From the NCBI GenBank assembly GCA_002205965.3, contig NADL03000023.1, positions 434,001 to 498,000 of the forward strand: a stretch of 64,000 nucleotides of DNA. The letters run 5' to 3'. This DNA comes from Kappaphycus alvarezii. Lineage: Eukaryota > Rhodophyta > Florideophyceae > Gigartinales > Solieriaceae. A program made the position numbers and the translations under genes. Positions within the stretch are counted from its first letter, which is position 1, and every line of letters begins with the position of its first letter. Positions 1-11,737 of the stretch are shown in pieces. The notes under the pieces are model-generated. The model worked only from the letters and a program-made list of their open reading frames with translations. It searched no databases and was not told the DNA's origin.

Positions 1-131
1 TCACTGGTAGGGGTGTGGGCGTCGCAAAGGTCCTAATAGGTGCGTGTAGAAGTCGGTTGCAGCGCTTGAGGTAAAATTGTGTTGGTATGTTTTGAAAGCT
101 GGTCATGGCCCTTGGCAGCAATTGCCCGTGG

Positions 132-957
132 TCAGAGGTAGGGCACGGGAAGCCAAAGGCCCGGGATAAGGCAGAGAAGGAGGATCTCGCAAATCGCGCT
201 ACGTGCCATGTGGCAGTACCTTGAGACGGAGGTGTGATCGGGCCCGGGCCCGATCAGGCAGTGTGCGGCACAGTTATTGAGTCTTGCCCCCTCACAGGAA
301 CAAAGCACAGGGGAAACAGCCCTTGGAATCCGTTTCACTGAACAATGGAAAAGTTGAACTTTCTTCAACTTCCTTTTCATTGATCTATCGGAGGTAAGAG
401 GGCGAGTGACAATCGTACCTAAGCTTCCAAGTTGAGGTCAGAGCGAGTTTTCAGGGCAGGGAGAAGTTTGGGTGAAAGATGTGCTAGATGGCAGGCGGAG
501 GACGTGAGGTGGTTGACGCAACCGTGCCTTGGTATCGAGGACTTCGGAAAGGAGGGTCTATGCTTCCTAGTAGCGATCAATGGAGAACTCAAGTTTCTTC
601 CACAGGTGAGGATGGGAACCTAGTGGGGTGCCCGGATGTGTAATGCCGCTTTCGGGCAACCTGGGAAACGTGGAGATCTGAGTACAGCCAGGGAGGGCGC
701 TGGTCACGCAGTAAGGGCATTTGTCAGACAGGGAGATCGGGGTTCAGCGCACTGCGGGGGTTCAGGTACGGGGCAGGCCCAGAGGGCTGGGACTTTGGTT
801 TTTTGTGTAAAGTGGACTTAGGGCTAGCCTGCGGGAATCGTAGCGCGCTCGCCACCTCTGGAATGCAGTCGATCATTTCGTCATCAACAGCATACCAGCG
901 GTCCATCCATAGGTTGCACTCAGCGAAGACAAAGCGGATGAACGTCCGGAGAACCAA
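132..957 (-). pseudogene. LINE (non-LTR) fragments: RT box and C-terminal zinc region
   Basis: Two minus-strand scraps lie in the order expected of a non-LTR retrotransposon. At about 957-724 the translation contains WYAVDDEMIDCIPEVASALR followed by GPAPYLNP. This resembles the RT catalytic WYADD box and the following GP-LYLNP segment that are clear in the LINE copy at 25.6-26.7 kb. At about 380-132 a second frame has CSCEGARLNNCAAHCLI and later PDHTS and MARSAICEIL, resembling the Cys/His region near the C-terminus of such elements. The spacing is shorter than in the better copy and the frames differ, so it would be deleted and frameshifted. An insertion inside YADD (YAVDD) would inactivate the polymerase. 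The call rests on short motifs and could be wrong. Confidence 0.35.
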
Positions 958-959
958 GA

Positions 960-1635
960 AGCAGCATACTTACGTGATATCTTTACTGGAACCTCACATG
1001 ACGTGGAAGAACTGAGGACGGAAGCGGAGGAAAGGGGGGGTATTGCTATATATCACACTAAAAACTTACGTAATGAGGGCTCCTGCTCGGCATCCGTCGC
1101 CGCGAGAAGGGTCTGAAGAGGTTCGTCGCATCCAAAGATCCTGTAATCTTACCACGTTCATGGTCATGTGGATTCGTACGAGCAAAAGAGTCAGCACGGA
1201 AATTAATATCCATCGCGGAGGACACGGCGATTTATCAACCTGTATAGGACTGGGAAGTCCCGGGAGTTCAGGACAGAAGCTGACAAAAGCGAGCTAGTAA
1301 CGAGATATTGTTCAGAGGGGATCTTTTCTGGCCGCCGCTGAGCAGGCATCGCAGGCAAGCGCATTAGCCCGAGCGATACTCTAGGCAAGGTTGACCAGAG
1401 CAGACATGCATGTGACGACTACTTTGGTAAATACAGACGTTGTGGCAAGCTAGCGATGCTGTCGTGAATTCCAGGGTAAAAAAGCAGATGGTGCTTGAGG
1501 GCGACTCTGAAAAAAACCAAAAGTGTCTTTGTTGGCCGGGTCTGGGTCGTACATCGATGAATTGGTTGCTCCCTTTACTCACCGCAATGCGGCAGTCGCA
1601 TTACTTATACATAATCCCGGTACCGTTGACCAGCC
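960..1635. other. No recognisable gene
   Basis: Only short overlapping frames of at most about 84 codons are present, none with a motif I recognise. It may hold further decayed LINE sequence upstream of the RT scrap on the minus strand, but I see no RT motifs to support that. Confidence 0.5.
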
Positions 1636-2102
1636 CTAGTGTCTATTGGACCGTTGTCCTCATATGAGGACATTTGTCCTCATATGAGGACTACTTTTAG
1701 CACTTCTTTTTCAATACAAAATTTTTTTATCTCAGCGCATTTCTTCTCCCTCCGCATTAGTTCATGAGTGTAGATGGCCGATCAAAACAAACTTTTCAAG
1801 ATTGTTGACCTCGGTGAAGGCTAGACCAGTTTCCTCACCAGCTTCCGCTCTTTGCAGGAAGTTGTGAAAACGACTTCATTTTGGGAAGGTAAAATAGTTC
1901 GTATTATCGTGGGGGGTTTCAGAAACGAGGGCGCATGTACAGTAAAAATTACTGTACTGTAACTAAACATAAAAAACCTTTTTTTCAGTAAAAATTTCGG
2001 GCTTCCAAAACATTTTCCTTTCCAAAATGTAACGGAAATTGTCCTCATATGAGGACAAAGTGTGCCTCATATGAGGACAGTGCGTGGTCCAATAGACACT
2101 AG
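1636..2102. mobile_element. MITE-like element, copy 1, with 17-bp terminal inverted repeats
   Basis: The element is bounded by CTAGTGTCTATTGGACC at 1636-1652 and its exact reverse complement at 2086-2102. Just inside each end sit copies of the palindrome TGTCCTCATATGAGGACA: exact at 1655-1672, one mismatch at 1675-1692, exact at 2040-2057, and a variant at 2061-2079. A second copy lies inverted at 15401-15837. No transposase is encoded. A short interior plus-strand frame starting MADQNKLFKIVDLGEG is broken by stops in both copies. Both copies end in CTAG, so the target duplication could be TA (Tc1/mariner style) or CTAG; sequence alone does not decide. It is probably a non-autonomous DNA transposon. 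Confidence 0.87.
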
Positions 2103-2519
2103 CATGCACGAGAAGTTGTGTCTACTGGGATAAAATTGTTTCTAGAGTATCCACAAATAGCTTCTAGGTGACAAACTTAAATAGCAAGTAATTTCGTAGG
2201 TGCATCCCTTTTTGCGGAAACAGTAGTGCCAATATTAAGAAATAGTGTAGATGAGAAAAATTCGGAAAATTGAAAGGTTTATTACGTTATTTTAGTTATT
2301 ATGCATCGAAATACAGAATGACCTACTGTCCTCCATTCCCAGTGCCTGAGGTCGTACTTACTTTCATTCACAAAACAACGAAAATTTTAATATTTAATGT
2401 TTGCGTTATCAATTTTTTCATCAATATTTGCGATTTTACTCAATATTTGAGAGTTTAATCAATATTTTCGTAGTTCCTCAATATTTGCACAATTCGTGCA
2501 CTTCCAAGCCAACATGAGT
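2103..2519. other. AT-rich spacer with no gene
   Basis: This spacer lies between the MITE and the plus-strand LINE copy. A short motif (CAATATTT/AATATTTG) recurs several times around 2395-2490, ending just before the LINE begins. No coding signal was seen. Confidence 0.5.
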
Positions 2520-4075
2520 AACCGAGTTGCGCTCGACTTTATGGTACTTAACCCCCTTCTCAAAAACCCTGCAACCACCCGTAATTCCCCAAACATCCAA
2601 ACCCAACAAACAACCCCGACAAACTTCATGGCCTAATCCCCTTCGGCGCTCCCTGCGCGCCGGCCGCCGAACCTCATCCATGCTCGTACGCCGTAGCCCC
2701 CCGGTACCTCTGCCGCCGAAAGTGCCCCTGCAGCTGAAAATACACCCCCTGGTGCTCCTTTCCGGCCCGACGCTTCCCTGGTCAAGGATAGCAAGCGTAC
2801 TGGGCCCCGCCGCCCCACGGCCCCACCATCCGAGGACATATCGGACGTCTCAGTCCCTACCATGCACTCTAGTCAGTCCCTGGGTTCCCTGCCGGTGGTG
2901 ACCAAGCGCCGTTGCCCGGAGCCCGTCGCAAACCCCGACGCGGAAGGTGACCTACTGGACACCTTATGATACGTCCTCCATCGATGACCCTGGTGCAAGT
3001 GGCGGCCCTCGGTCCGCTCTCCGACGCCCTTGTACTGTCTCCGGTACCACCTGCGACTCCGCGTCCACCGGCGCAAGCCTTGGACAGTGCCGCCCCCGAC
3101 ATGTCGGCATGAGCTCTACAATTTTCCCGGTCAGCCCCGCTGCATCTTCAACACACCCTCCAGCTGAAAGGATGTCTACGATCGGCCTCAACAATGGCTC
3201 TATCCCTCCCGTCAGCCGTGACAAGCTGTCACGCCGCGCGGAGGCATTGTGCGCTGGTGCCCGCTATGGCAAGGCCATGCGCTCCCCCATGATTACCAGC
3301 TGGCTGATGTCAATGACCCTGGCACAATCGCACAACTCCGTGACCCTCACCCTGCTCCAGCTCGGCCGATCGTTCCATTTTCACTTCACAGCCTCCCTCC
3401 ACCCCCGTGAATTATGGAGGCTGCCGTCACACGGACTGCACGCAGCATACCACGTAATACTGATGCGGGCGCGGAACGTACGCCCTCCCGATGGTTCCAT
3501 CTGCTGGCCACGACCTCCATCAGCGCCAAAAGCGGGGTCACGGGCATCAGTGGCCTGACGAATCTCGTCACACGCGTAGCCAGCGGGGAGCTCCCGGTCG
3601 ACATCCTCCTCCTGCTCTCCGCTGCCACCCTGCTACCCATCTAGCCGAATCCTGGAAAGATATGGCCAATCGCATTGGGTTCCGTCCTCCAGCGCCTAGT
3701 CACCAAGACACTGCTCCCTTCGGCGATTGAAGCCTCCCGTGAGTTCTTAGCCCATTTACAGACGGCTAACGGCATCAAGGCAGGCATCGATGCCATCGTT
3801 CACGATACCCAAATTAAGCTCAAACAGGTCCCTCTCACCCGCACGTCCCGCAGTTTTCATTTGATGCACACAATGCCTTCAATTGTGTTGATCGGAAATC
3901 GATGTTAGAACTACTACCGACACGAGCCCCAACACTCGCTCGCTTCGTGAAAATGCTCTATGGTCCCACGCAAACACCATTTCTCATACAAAACCTCGAC
4001 CGTACTACGCTTGCTAGTGCCCAGGGTATGCAACATAGTGACCGGACGGACAGTGTAGTTTAATTAAATTTCATG
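2520..4075 (+). pseudogene. LINE copy with N-terminal region and RT, truncated in the catalytic region
   Basis: This is a non-LTR retrotransposon relic on the plus strand. A Pro/Ser/Ala-rich N-terminal stretch is readable in one frame from about 2540 (for example SLGSLPVVTKRRCPEP near 2875-2920) with two stops. RT sequence follows. At 3510-3643 it reads SAKSGVTGISGLTNLVTRVA and ends LLSAATLLPI before a stop. At 3646-3840 it continues with PNPGKIWPIALGSVLQRLVT and NGIKAGIDAIVHD, and about 3855-4050 gives FDAHNAFNCVDR and then a decayed QQGDP box (GMQHSDR). These match, block for block, the intact frame at 25.6-26.7 kb (SPEAGVTGISVLTAVVSRLA, RPIAIGTALRRLVTK, VDAHNAFNRF, GMQQGDP). The copy stops before the YADD box at a junction near 4075. 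It retains more of the 5' part than the 24-26 kb copy. Confidence 0.8.
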
Positions 4076-4179
4076 CTGGTACCTCCTAAATTGAAGAGAC
4101 AAGCGTGCGCGGCGCAGCTCTCGAGATCTTTCAAGGACTCTTCTGCACTTAGTCACCGTAGCTCAGGCAATACTGTGAT

Positions 4180-5160
4180 CCTATTACGGTATCTGAAAAG
4201 TGTTTGGCAATCGGACTTCCGTAGGGGCGCCCACTAAATGAGCAAATCTGTTAGCGCCAGACCAAGCTTGAAAAAATAGTCGTAAAGTGCCCCTGACCAC
4301 CGCCACTTATGCGATAACAAAGCCCAGCACCCACATAGCCTCCCAAAGTAGTTTCCGACGATTCTGCGATCGTTTGCAACCCGTCTATTGTATAGTTATT
4401 CGTTTACAGTCAAAACTCAACCAGTAGGCTTCTCTTTGGGATAATTACTCCCAAAAATTCTAAAGAGCCTTTGTATCCCTTGTCCAATATTATTCCTCTT
4501 AAATTACCATACCTGTAGCAGTGAAGAGTATTGTCCTCAATTGAGACCTCACCTCGGCGCTTCGCCAACTCTTAACAGATGCCAATCTTTCTGGCACCGT
4601 AAAATTTACAGGTCCGAAACTGATCCGGGGTAGTGATCACTCACGCCAATGCAAATACCATTCGGCAACACCGACAACTCCACTTTGCAGCCATACAGCT
4701 TATCCTTTCCACTGTAATACTCCTTTCACTCTTCAATATTCCCACCTGGACGAAACGACTGCTGAAAAGTAACATACGTAGCATAGCGATCCTCCAGAAA
4801 GATTTTGAACAACTGTTGACCATAATGAAGCTGGTTCATAGTAAAAAATTGCGCCGGTATCTATCACAAAATACTGATAACAGTACTCCGAAATATTGAC
4901 CAAGAACTTACTCACAGACGCTAAAATTCCGGAGCTTTCATTCCAAATGCTTTGGCAAAGACTTGAAACTGGCCTCCGACTTCATCATGGTGGGCAAAAC
5001 GAGAAGTGCATCTTTGTCGGTGACCTTGGTTCTCTGCCCCCTTCCTACATTGTATGTGCGCCTGACGAGCTCTTCCAGACCAGACCATAGTGACTCGAAC
5101 TGATCTTGGGAAAAATTAATCATCCCCAAAATGCTTTGAGCCCCGCCTTCGTTGTAGAAT
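4180..5160 (-). pseudogene. DDE transposase pseudogene (DDE_Tnp_4 / Harbinger-like)
   Basis: Minus-strand translation gives a DDE_Tnp_4-type transposase interrupted by stops. From the N-terminal side: MINFSQDQFESLWSGLEEL (near 5128), an interrupted middle with TYVTFQQSFRPGGNIEE, then YYSGKDKLYGCKVELSVLPN and the catalytic segment ICIGVSDHYPGSVSDL (about 4700-4610), and finally NDRRIVGNYFGRLCGCWALL and HKWRWSGALYDYFFKLG (about 4370-4260). The YSGKHKLYG-like, HYPGSVSD and RIIVENYFGRL-like blocks are, from memory, typical of this DDE family. At least four in-frame stops are visible, so it is dead. It belongs to a different subfamily from the two Harbinger-type elements at 6-8 kb and 27-29 kb, and I see no Myb partner beside it. 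Coding-like sequence may continue to about 5430. Confidence 0.8.
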
Positions 5161-6127
5161 CAGTCAAAAATTGCGCAAGGAGAATCAGCGTCATCCTCAT
5201 CTGTTTCTGCGTTTTGTGTGCAGTCGTATTGCTGGAAATCTTTTCCCTCGCTATTGCAGAATCTGCTAGAAGCTGCAGAGAAGCAGAGGCTTGTGCAGGC
5301 GTAATATTGCGGGCGGGACATGTTCGTCCTCAGCTTGGTCGAAAAGCGGGGTGTTTGGGGATGCTGGGGAGGCGAGCGCCATCTCTTTGTGTGTGCTGGA
5401 GCAAAAACTGGTGTGTAAGGAATCACAAAGATTGTTGTCAGCTATCGCCATTAAAATGTTGTTTTCGAATCTGCAGGCGGGCATTTTGCTCGAAAGACCT
5501 TCATGGCTCTATTTGGGGCTGTTTGGTGTGTTTTTTGTGGTTATTGTTGTATCACAGGACTGCATGCACTCAATTGCATATTTCGTGAGTCAATTTGAAA
5601 TGTACGCGCGCGTGCGAGATTCACAAAAGATTGAGCGATTAATTTATTCTCCCCATATTACCTGATATGTGCAGTTTGACCTCCTATTTGGAGAAATTAC
5701 AATGAACTTTGCATAGACTTAGTAAGCAGTACTTTATTTAGTTTAACACTTTCGCGTAAATCGGGAATCGAATTGCATTGGCTATTTCGCCACTCCCTGT
5801 TTATATGCGGTGTAAATAGTTCTGTGTATTAAATAGTGGACATACATACCCACTTTTGAGAATTGTGACTAAATTTGACAAATTAATTACAGCTCATATC
5901 CCACCCATTAGTCACGACCGTGAGAAATAATTTGGCGGCAATCGGTCGACCTAAGGGGTCGCTTCCGCCAGGACCGTTACCCCTTTCAGGTCTCTCACGA
6001 CGTCTCCAATACACAATCCTAGATCACTACCCTTCCTTCTCCATCATCACGAACCACCATTCGCCCCGTGTTATCCAGTCTGTGAACCCCAAAATCCACG
6101 TCGCTTACAATTGATCCCTTCTCCGTA
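5161..6127. other. No clear gene; possible upstream part of the DDE relic
   Basis: Both strands carry overlapping frames of 70-160 codons at 5160-5600. The plus-strand one has Cys-rich and hydrophobic stretches but no known motif, and the minus strand may hold the acidic N-terminus of the neighbouring transposase (QNAETDEDDADSPCAIFD near 5215-5160). From 5650 to 6120 I see no coding signal beyond the start of the Pro/Ser-rich leader of the Myb-like gene. Confidence 0.35.
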
Positions 6128-7317
6128 TTGCAAATACCAGTGCCATTCGATCTAAATCAACACCTGGTCCCAACCGTCTTGATGTATCAACCAAAACGAG
6201 CTAGGAGCGGAGCAACTGTGCTTGTTGAACCAGAAAGCCGAACGACTTCCGTTCCCCTTTCCGACTCATCCACTTCTGCTGTCCTTCTGATTCCTACTTT
6301 CTCTCCCGCATCTGCCCCAATGGACATCGCCAGTCTCCCCGTCGTCGCGTCAACCAATCAAACCGCAGCTTCAAAGCCTGCGATGGCTTCGCCAAGTTCT
6401 CACCCAGCCGTTATCTCCGCCCCGCAACCATTAACCCAAACCTTCTCTCAATTACACCGATTGCCAAACCCATCACGTGAATGAAGCTCATTACCTCTGC
6501 TACCTCTACTGCCTCTCCCCTACACGCCACAGCTCCTGCAACCGCAATCATCGCACCGGACATCTTGCCCTGCTTCCCCGCCATCGCCGGTAGGGCATTT
6601 TCGTCCGCATAGGTGGGCGACGATGTAACTATTGTTCGGGTAACACCTAAGAAGGAAGAAAAGTGACGACACGCAAGATTCTCACATGTCGAAGATCTCA
6701 TAATTTTCAGGGAAGTGGCAGCGACTAAGGTGCATATTACAACATATGGAACTGTGAGTAAGAAGTTCGAAGAGGCAGCGGAGCGTGCAAATGATAATCC
6801 CCTCATGCGAGTGCCGCTGTCTGGAAAGTGCGTGCAGGATCGCTACAAGTGTTTACAATCCACATATGATAAGTCAGACAAACGGGATCAGCTTCGCTCT
6901 GATGTGGTGGAAGAGGTGGTGGGAATGGATGAGATGATCATGATGTGCCGGGAAGCACGCGAAGAGGTCGACGCAAGGCGTGCGGCAGAAAAAAAGGCAG
7001 CAAAAGATCTTCATGAAGAAAAGGAGCGTGTAGGTAGGGAGTTGCAGAGCATGGAAACCAGCAGAAGGAGTGTGGAAACGGATGGGGAAACGCCACAGCG
7101 GAGCCTGCAGATTCATACCGTGCACCTCCACGAAAATCTAAGAGAATCACTGGAAGTTTCAGGGATATGGAAAGATTTGTTATCCATCTCCGTGACGCGG
7201 ACCTCTGATAAATAGAAGCTAGCTTTCGAAAGAGCAGAAATGGAAATGGAGGTCATGGATAAAGAGAAAAAACGAGAGGAACGTCGCGAGCCCCTCAAGG
7301 CAAACCAAGAGCTATAA
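6128..7317 (+). pseudogene. Myb/SANT-like protein of a Harbinger-type element
   Basis: This looks like the DNA-binding partner protein that PIF/Harbinger elements encode alongside the transposase. A Pro/Ser/Thr/Ala-rich leader (about 6128-6480) precedes a Myb/SANT-like domain. That domain reads RFSHVEDLIIFREVAA (about 6675-6725), then VSKKFEEAAERANDNPL and LSGKCVQDRYKCLQ (about 6750-6860). A charged coiled-coil-like segment rich in Arg, Glu and Lys follows (6930-7060), and the frame ends LAFERAEMEMEVMDKEKKRE to a TAA at 7315-7317. The leader, the domain start and the tail lie in different frames, so there are at least two frameshifts or stops. It faces the minus-strand transposase, whose stop is only about 150 bp away. 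Known Harbinger partners help the transposase bind DNA or enter the nucleus; that role is inferred here. Confidence 0.65.
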
Positions 7318-7469
7318 TTAGCTACGTTTTGTCTGATGATGTAGATGTTTGGAAAGAAAGAAGATTAAAGCAACTAACGAAACTCTTCATTGATTTAATG
7401 GTCGCCTTCCGCAAGAGAAAGATACCACTCCAATGTTGAAGGGGTGCAATTAAAATACTTCGAAGTTTG

Positions 7470-8170
7470 TTACGGGCAATGAAAGTTGCGTGCGTTGTTC
7501 AGTATCATAGCGGCAAGGTAAAAAGAGCCAACAGGAGACTCCAGCACCTTTATTTTGCCCTTAAAGTCAAAAGAAGTAAAATAAGCCTTGATTTCCTTGA
7601 AGATCCATTCTATTGTGATCATACCTCTTGAAATTCCTCTAGTTAAAGCAGTTTGGTAAGGTTGCAAGTAGCTGCTTTGATAAAGTACTGCTAACCAACG
7701 GACGACTGTAACCGCTATACCCGTAAAGGCAATACTTGACCTCACCAAAATCCAAGGCGACTGAAAATTTCTCATCAAGCTCGCTACGGCATCATTAAAG
7801 TCCAGTCGTGACGTCGTCCTTCAATAGTACCGAATGCATGCAGAATAAGTCCGTCCGGTGCCGTCACTGTCTGAACTTTAATAGAGTGCTTGCGTTTATG
7901 CTCATTGTATAAACAAGTTGCATCATATTGGAAGCTACGACGTGCGGTACCTATAAACTTTCCTTCAATGAGCCCAACTCAATTGCTAAGGCCATTTAGT
8001 TTGGACCGTATACGCTCATTGTGTAAACTACAGCTCCGGTTTGAGTAAACTGTTGAGATAGTCTTCCCGTCAAAGACTGCTCATTACTGTCAAAAAACAC
8101 TCAAGCCCTTCCCAGAAAATCTCTCACAGCTGAGAAGCATGCTTGCTAAATATAGTTTCAAGGTCTATTC
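7470..8170 (-). pseudogene. PIF/Harbinger transposase pseudogene
   Basis: Minus-strand translation gives a DDE_Tnp_4-type transposase. A degenerate N-terminal piece with EIFWEGLECFL lies near 8130-8100. It is followed by IEGKFIGTARRSFQYDA, EHKRKHSIKVQTVTAPDGLI and the catalytic FGTIEGRRHDWTLM (about 7970-7800). The C-terminal block reads GISRGMITIEWIFKEIKAYF, then SFDFKGKIKV and SPVGSFYLAAMILNNARNF, ending at 7470. GHKRxHxxKxQxVxxPDG, GRRHD and (R)xxVEWxF are family hallmarks. The middle and C-terminal blocks are separated by stops near 7790, and further breaks lie upstream. The gene is convergent with the Myb-like gene at 6128-7317. Confidence 0.85.
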
Positions 8171-9020
8171 ACTTTGAAGGGGTTGCCAGTTTTCTTTAAA
8201 TTATGCACAAAAGCGCATATAATCGACTGCATACCGTTGCGCCTGGTTGCAGTTTGAGTTTTTAGGCCAACTGATGGCGTCAATCACTGGAGATCATTTC
8301 TTTATTGTAAAAGCAAAGAGAGCTGGGCAATCCCGATTACTTAAAGCGTTAAAGTTAAACTTAAAATTTTATAAACTTATTCTGTTGCTGCGATGCAATA
8401 TGTTTCCAATATACTCTTGTAAGTCAATAAATTTGTTTGCAACGAACTTTACTGCTGTTGTTGAAGCAAAGCTAAAATTTCTATAGTTGACATTGAGGAG
8501 TCGTCTGCAGATAACTGACAGAGCAACCTTCCAGTTGCGAAGCCTCTCTATACACCTCTGTTGCGTATAAACCTTTACGTGGCCTTTAGTCATCTGTTAA
8601 GAATGAAGATCACTTCGATGCTGCGGTTGATGCCTGTGCAGCACTAGGACTGGGATCAAGATGGAAGTTAACGTTACAATCGGCAGCACAGAGTATGACC
8701 TGTACCCTAATACTCATATCCATTTCCCCACGTTTTCGGCGTAGTTACTACCTGGAAGGCATGAGAAATACATTTTACTATTAATTTTTGAACGTGGATG
8801 TTAATCACAAGCACAATTTTATTCGAAAAATTCTTTAAGCGTAAGCTCACGAATATCTATACATTCTTTGGCCTGGATAGAAATTACATAGATATAGATA
8901 TTAATCGGCTATCTACTGTATAGATAGAGTAAAATTGCACCCTCATAAAAGGGTGCAGGGGTGAGGACTACAGTATAGCGCAATATGCGCGCAAGACGCA
9001 TATGCGTAGATTTTTCTATA
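8171..9020. other. Spacer between Harbinger-type and copia elements
   Basis: No gene is recognised. Its right-hand end (about 8870-9020) abuts the polypurine tract of the copia element and could be its decayed 3' LTR. I could not find a matching 5' LTR to prove this. Confidence 0.45.
8936..8957. repeat. Perfect 8-bp hairpin
   Basis: TGCACCCT, a 6-nt CATAAA loop, then AGGGTGCA. It sits in the putative 3' LTR of the copia element, where a hairpin around an A-rich loop might relate to RNA 3'-end formation. That role is a guess. Confidence 0.85.
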
Positions 9021-9055
9021 CTCCCTCTCTCTCGCCCATATTCCTTTTCTATTAT

Positions 9056-9660
9056 ACATCCGATCGTAGGATACATTGTGCAACTATTAAATCACATCTG
9101 CTTTGGGAAAGGACTATAATGAGTGCATCGCATTTACCGACCTTCGTAAACCAATCAGCAGGATTGGTCGAAGTTCACACAAAGCCTTCTTGACATACAA
9201 CGCTTACGTCTATCATCAGTCGTTTCTCCAGGGTTGAAGAGCACTCTGTGACATCGAATAAGCTTTTGGAATCCATGAATATTGATAAGGGTATTTTTGT
9301 TCCCAGGATTGACTGTAGATCTTGTTTGATTATGTAAGGCGCATCAAAAGCGTTAGCGAAGGCGTATAATTTCGCACCTAGGACAGGATGCGTGACTCTT
9401 CGACTTTTGTGAATCGAGTACGTCAGTACATTGCACCCGTCAGATTCGTCTGAAAGGAGCAAAGTGTGTCCTAGTTGCGATTTAATTCTATTATTATTTG
9501 CGAAGGAAGAGTCCATGTAGATATTTAACTTCAGTGTTTCGAAGTCCAGTTTATAGTACTTGAGAGTTAAGAGTAGGTCCTTCTTCAGGTGCTGGACGAT
9601 TTTTTTGATGCGATTGATGTCGTCTTTAGGGAACCTCCTCTCAGATACTTGAGCGGCCAT
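9056..9660 (-). pseudogene. Copia RNase H and pol C-terminus
   Basis: About 161 codons are open from 9660 to 9178. The RNase H is copia type, with conserved acidic positions visible in [12 protein letters not shown], the [20 protein letters not shown] block and [15 protein letters not shown] single TGA (probably an old Trp codon) interrupts it near 9170. The same frame then continues with TNPADWFTKVGKCDAL, the NPAD-x-TK tail typical of copia pol, and ends near 9056. The RNase H part is the best-preserved piece of this element. Confidence 0.85.
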
Positions 9661-9779
9661 GTTGACAGCGCAACATATCTCCGGCCTTTTGTGCGTAACC
9701 TAAAGCCATTTTTTGTCTTAATGACCTAAAATCTGAGAATTTCACATCAGCTGAAAGTACCTTGAGACTCTTTGAATGC

Positions 9780-10573
9780 TGGCGTTCACTGAAATCGGAG
9801 CCAAAATCGGTTTCTTGGACCTCACAAACGCAAATATGGTGTCATTGTACTCCCTCTCTCTTGATATAAAATTTTGAAGCGTTTTCTCAATCATTTTTTA
9901 AACTGATCATTACCGCAGGCCAACGAGTCATCCACGTACGTCCCTATCATCCCTATCAGCTTAGAGCTTTCATTTTTGTAAACACCGGAATACCACCATT
10001 GGTAGGCTTCATTCCTAAGTCCTGCCTTCATTGAATACTCATAGTCCTTTTCCAGTAGTCTTCGGAGTCTGAAAACCCGTGCAAGGGCTTAATTAGCTCA
10101 GGCAAAACATACGTCAGATATCTCGAGCTCTTTTGGAGGTTTCAAGTAAACATTTCTCATAATGTTTCCCTTAGACTGCAATTACGCTTGGTTGCAGCCT
10201 TGCGACCAGATACCAGTTCCCAGTATCGCTGCTAACGCTACTAGAGTTCTCGTTGAACTTTCTCTCATAGTGGTGGCGTCGTAGACTAGACATCTCTTTT
10301 CTTTGTCCTTGTAACCCAGAACCCCAAACCTAGATTTCCGGTATTCCTCCTCAGTACCCATTTTTTCATAAGCACGAATATTTCAGTAAATATATTGGAG
10401 TCTGCGGATATATCCTTTTTGAATACTTTCTTACAAGTTATTTTCTTAGTTAGCCCCTGTAGCTCTATATCTTTGGCTTCCCTAAAGGCTCGAGAGTAGC
10501 ACTTTGGATCCTTGAGATGGAGTACTTCGGTGACGTGGTACGATACTATTAGCACTGATTCCAGGAATATCAC
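9780..10573 (-). pseudogene. Copia reverse transcriptase
   Basis: The N-terminal RT block at 10573-10286 reads YSRAFREAKDIELQGLTKKI and later FVLMKKWVLRRNTG and GFWVTRTKKRDV, matching the copia pattern of a substrate-strand block ending in a VVQGH-like segment. Downstream, at about 10070-9900, another frame reads LRRLLEKDYEYSMKAGLRNE, then WWYSGVYKNE and LIGMIGTYVDDSLACGNDQF. YVDD (about 9927-9941) is the catalytic motif of copia RT. Stops and frame changes between and after these blocks show that it is dead. Confidence 0.85.
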
Positions 10574-10812
10574 GTTCTGTGTATGACCGTCATTAACCTT
10601 GTCATTTTATTAGCAATATTTTAATGAATTCAATATCCGTTCTTTATTCTCATTCAGTAATATAGACTTAACAGTATAATCAAGTCCCCAGTTGTATCAT
10701 CAAAGTAAGGCTTTTCCTGTGCACTAGAGTGTTGAACGTCTGATCCATTATGATCGATGAATACTTGCTTACCTTTAGTACGAGTGATCTAGTATGGCCC
10801 CGTCCAATTGTA

Positions 10813-11734
10813 TTATTTAGCGTTCTCGCGATAGAAAATTACATTCTGTCCCTCATTTAACTCATGTTGGGAGACTTTTGTAATCTTGGAGTTCAATGCG
10901 GTCTGGACTCTTAATTCGGATGTTATCGTTTCTATTTCCGCCCTAGCCATCTGTGGTGCTCTCATTTGTTCAGCCTTATTTGGGAGTTTGCTATTAATAG
11001 CGGTGAATCTTAGCATAGTACCGAAGACAAGAAGGGAAGGCACTAATCCGTCAGGGTTCATTTTATCATTCATTGCTTTGATACTAGGCCTTGAGGCGAA
11101 TCTAGGCTCAACTTCTGGCTCTGAATGTCTTATCTCCTTGTACATTCGCGCGCAAAAGACCATGATATCGTTCCTCTGGTCCAATAGGGTTGTGGATCTC
11201 AACGCCTGACAACGAGAGCTTAATTCTGCTACTTCAAAAGTTACTTCCATGTCCTCGATATGAATTGACTTCCCTGGTCAACGCGTATCCGATCAGAGTG
11301 GCCTGTGTATATCGTTGACCAGCACTCCAGTAAGGTGTTCCATACTGCCCTTTTTGCCAGACTGTGCAGGTACATTGCGTTCGAGAAGTGCTTTTGTGTG
11401 TCCATTACATAAAATAGAGGTAAATTATCGATAAACATTATATCCAAGGAAATCTCCTGATTGAAACTTTGCCGCTTGATATAGTAACCTGGAACTATTT
11501 CGGCCTTAGATCAAAGCGCCGACATGTTTTGCAGGACTCGTTGATCTCCTCAATTAATTTACGAGTCTCGGGCCTTGCCTGCTCTGGCTTGGCTTTTGAT
11601 ATCAGATTAAATAATTTCCTCGCTGAAGGATGGAAGAAGTGAAGGTGGAGACGCTTCAGCTGAGTCCTTTTCAGCAGTATCTCACTAAAATACCATTCGA
11701 CGTACAAGGATCCTCTCATACCTACAATTGGCAT
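10813..11734 (-). pseudogene. Copia integrase with HHCC pre-integrase zinc region
   Basis: Three minus-strand pieces are in order. At 11734-11495: LKRLHLHFFHPSARKLFNLI and then CKTCRRFD, the H-x(n)-H and C-x2-C of the GAG-pre-integrase zinc region. At 11447-11241: MDIMFIDNLPLFYVMDTQ, FSNAMYLHS and RIRVDQGSQFIS, carrying the first and second catalytic Asp of the DDE core. At 11250-10813: the integrase C-terminal part with DGLVPSLLVFGTMLRF and AQMARAEIETI-like residues, as in copia pol proteins. The catalytic Glu should lie near 11250, where the frame changes, and is not clear. Confidence 0.85.
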
Positions 11735-11737
11735 TTT

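Noticed and set aside
2040-2079. CRISPR-like reading of the repeated TCCTCATATGAGGA units
   Set aside because: Only two units occur at each end with spacers of a few bases, they are palindromic, and they belong to a transposon with terminal inverted repeats.
5106-5588. 160-codon plus-strand frame with hydrophobic and Cys-rich stretches
   Set aside because: It overlaps the better-supported minus-strand transposase relic at its start, a second plus-strand frame is open over the same bases, and no family pattern is visible.
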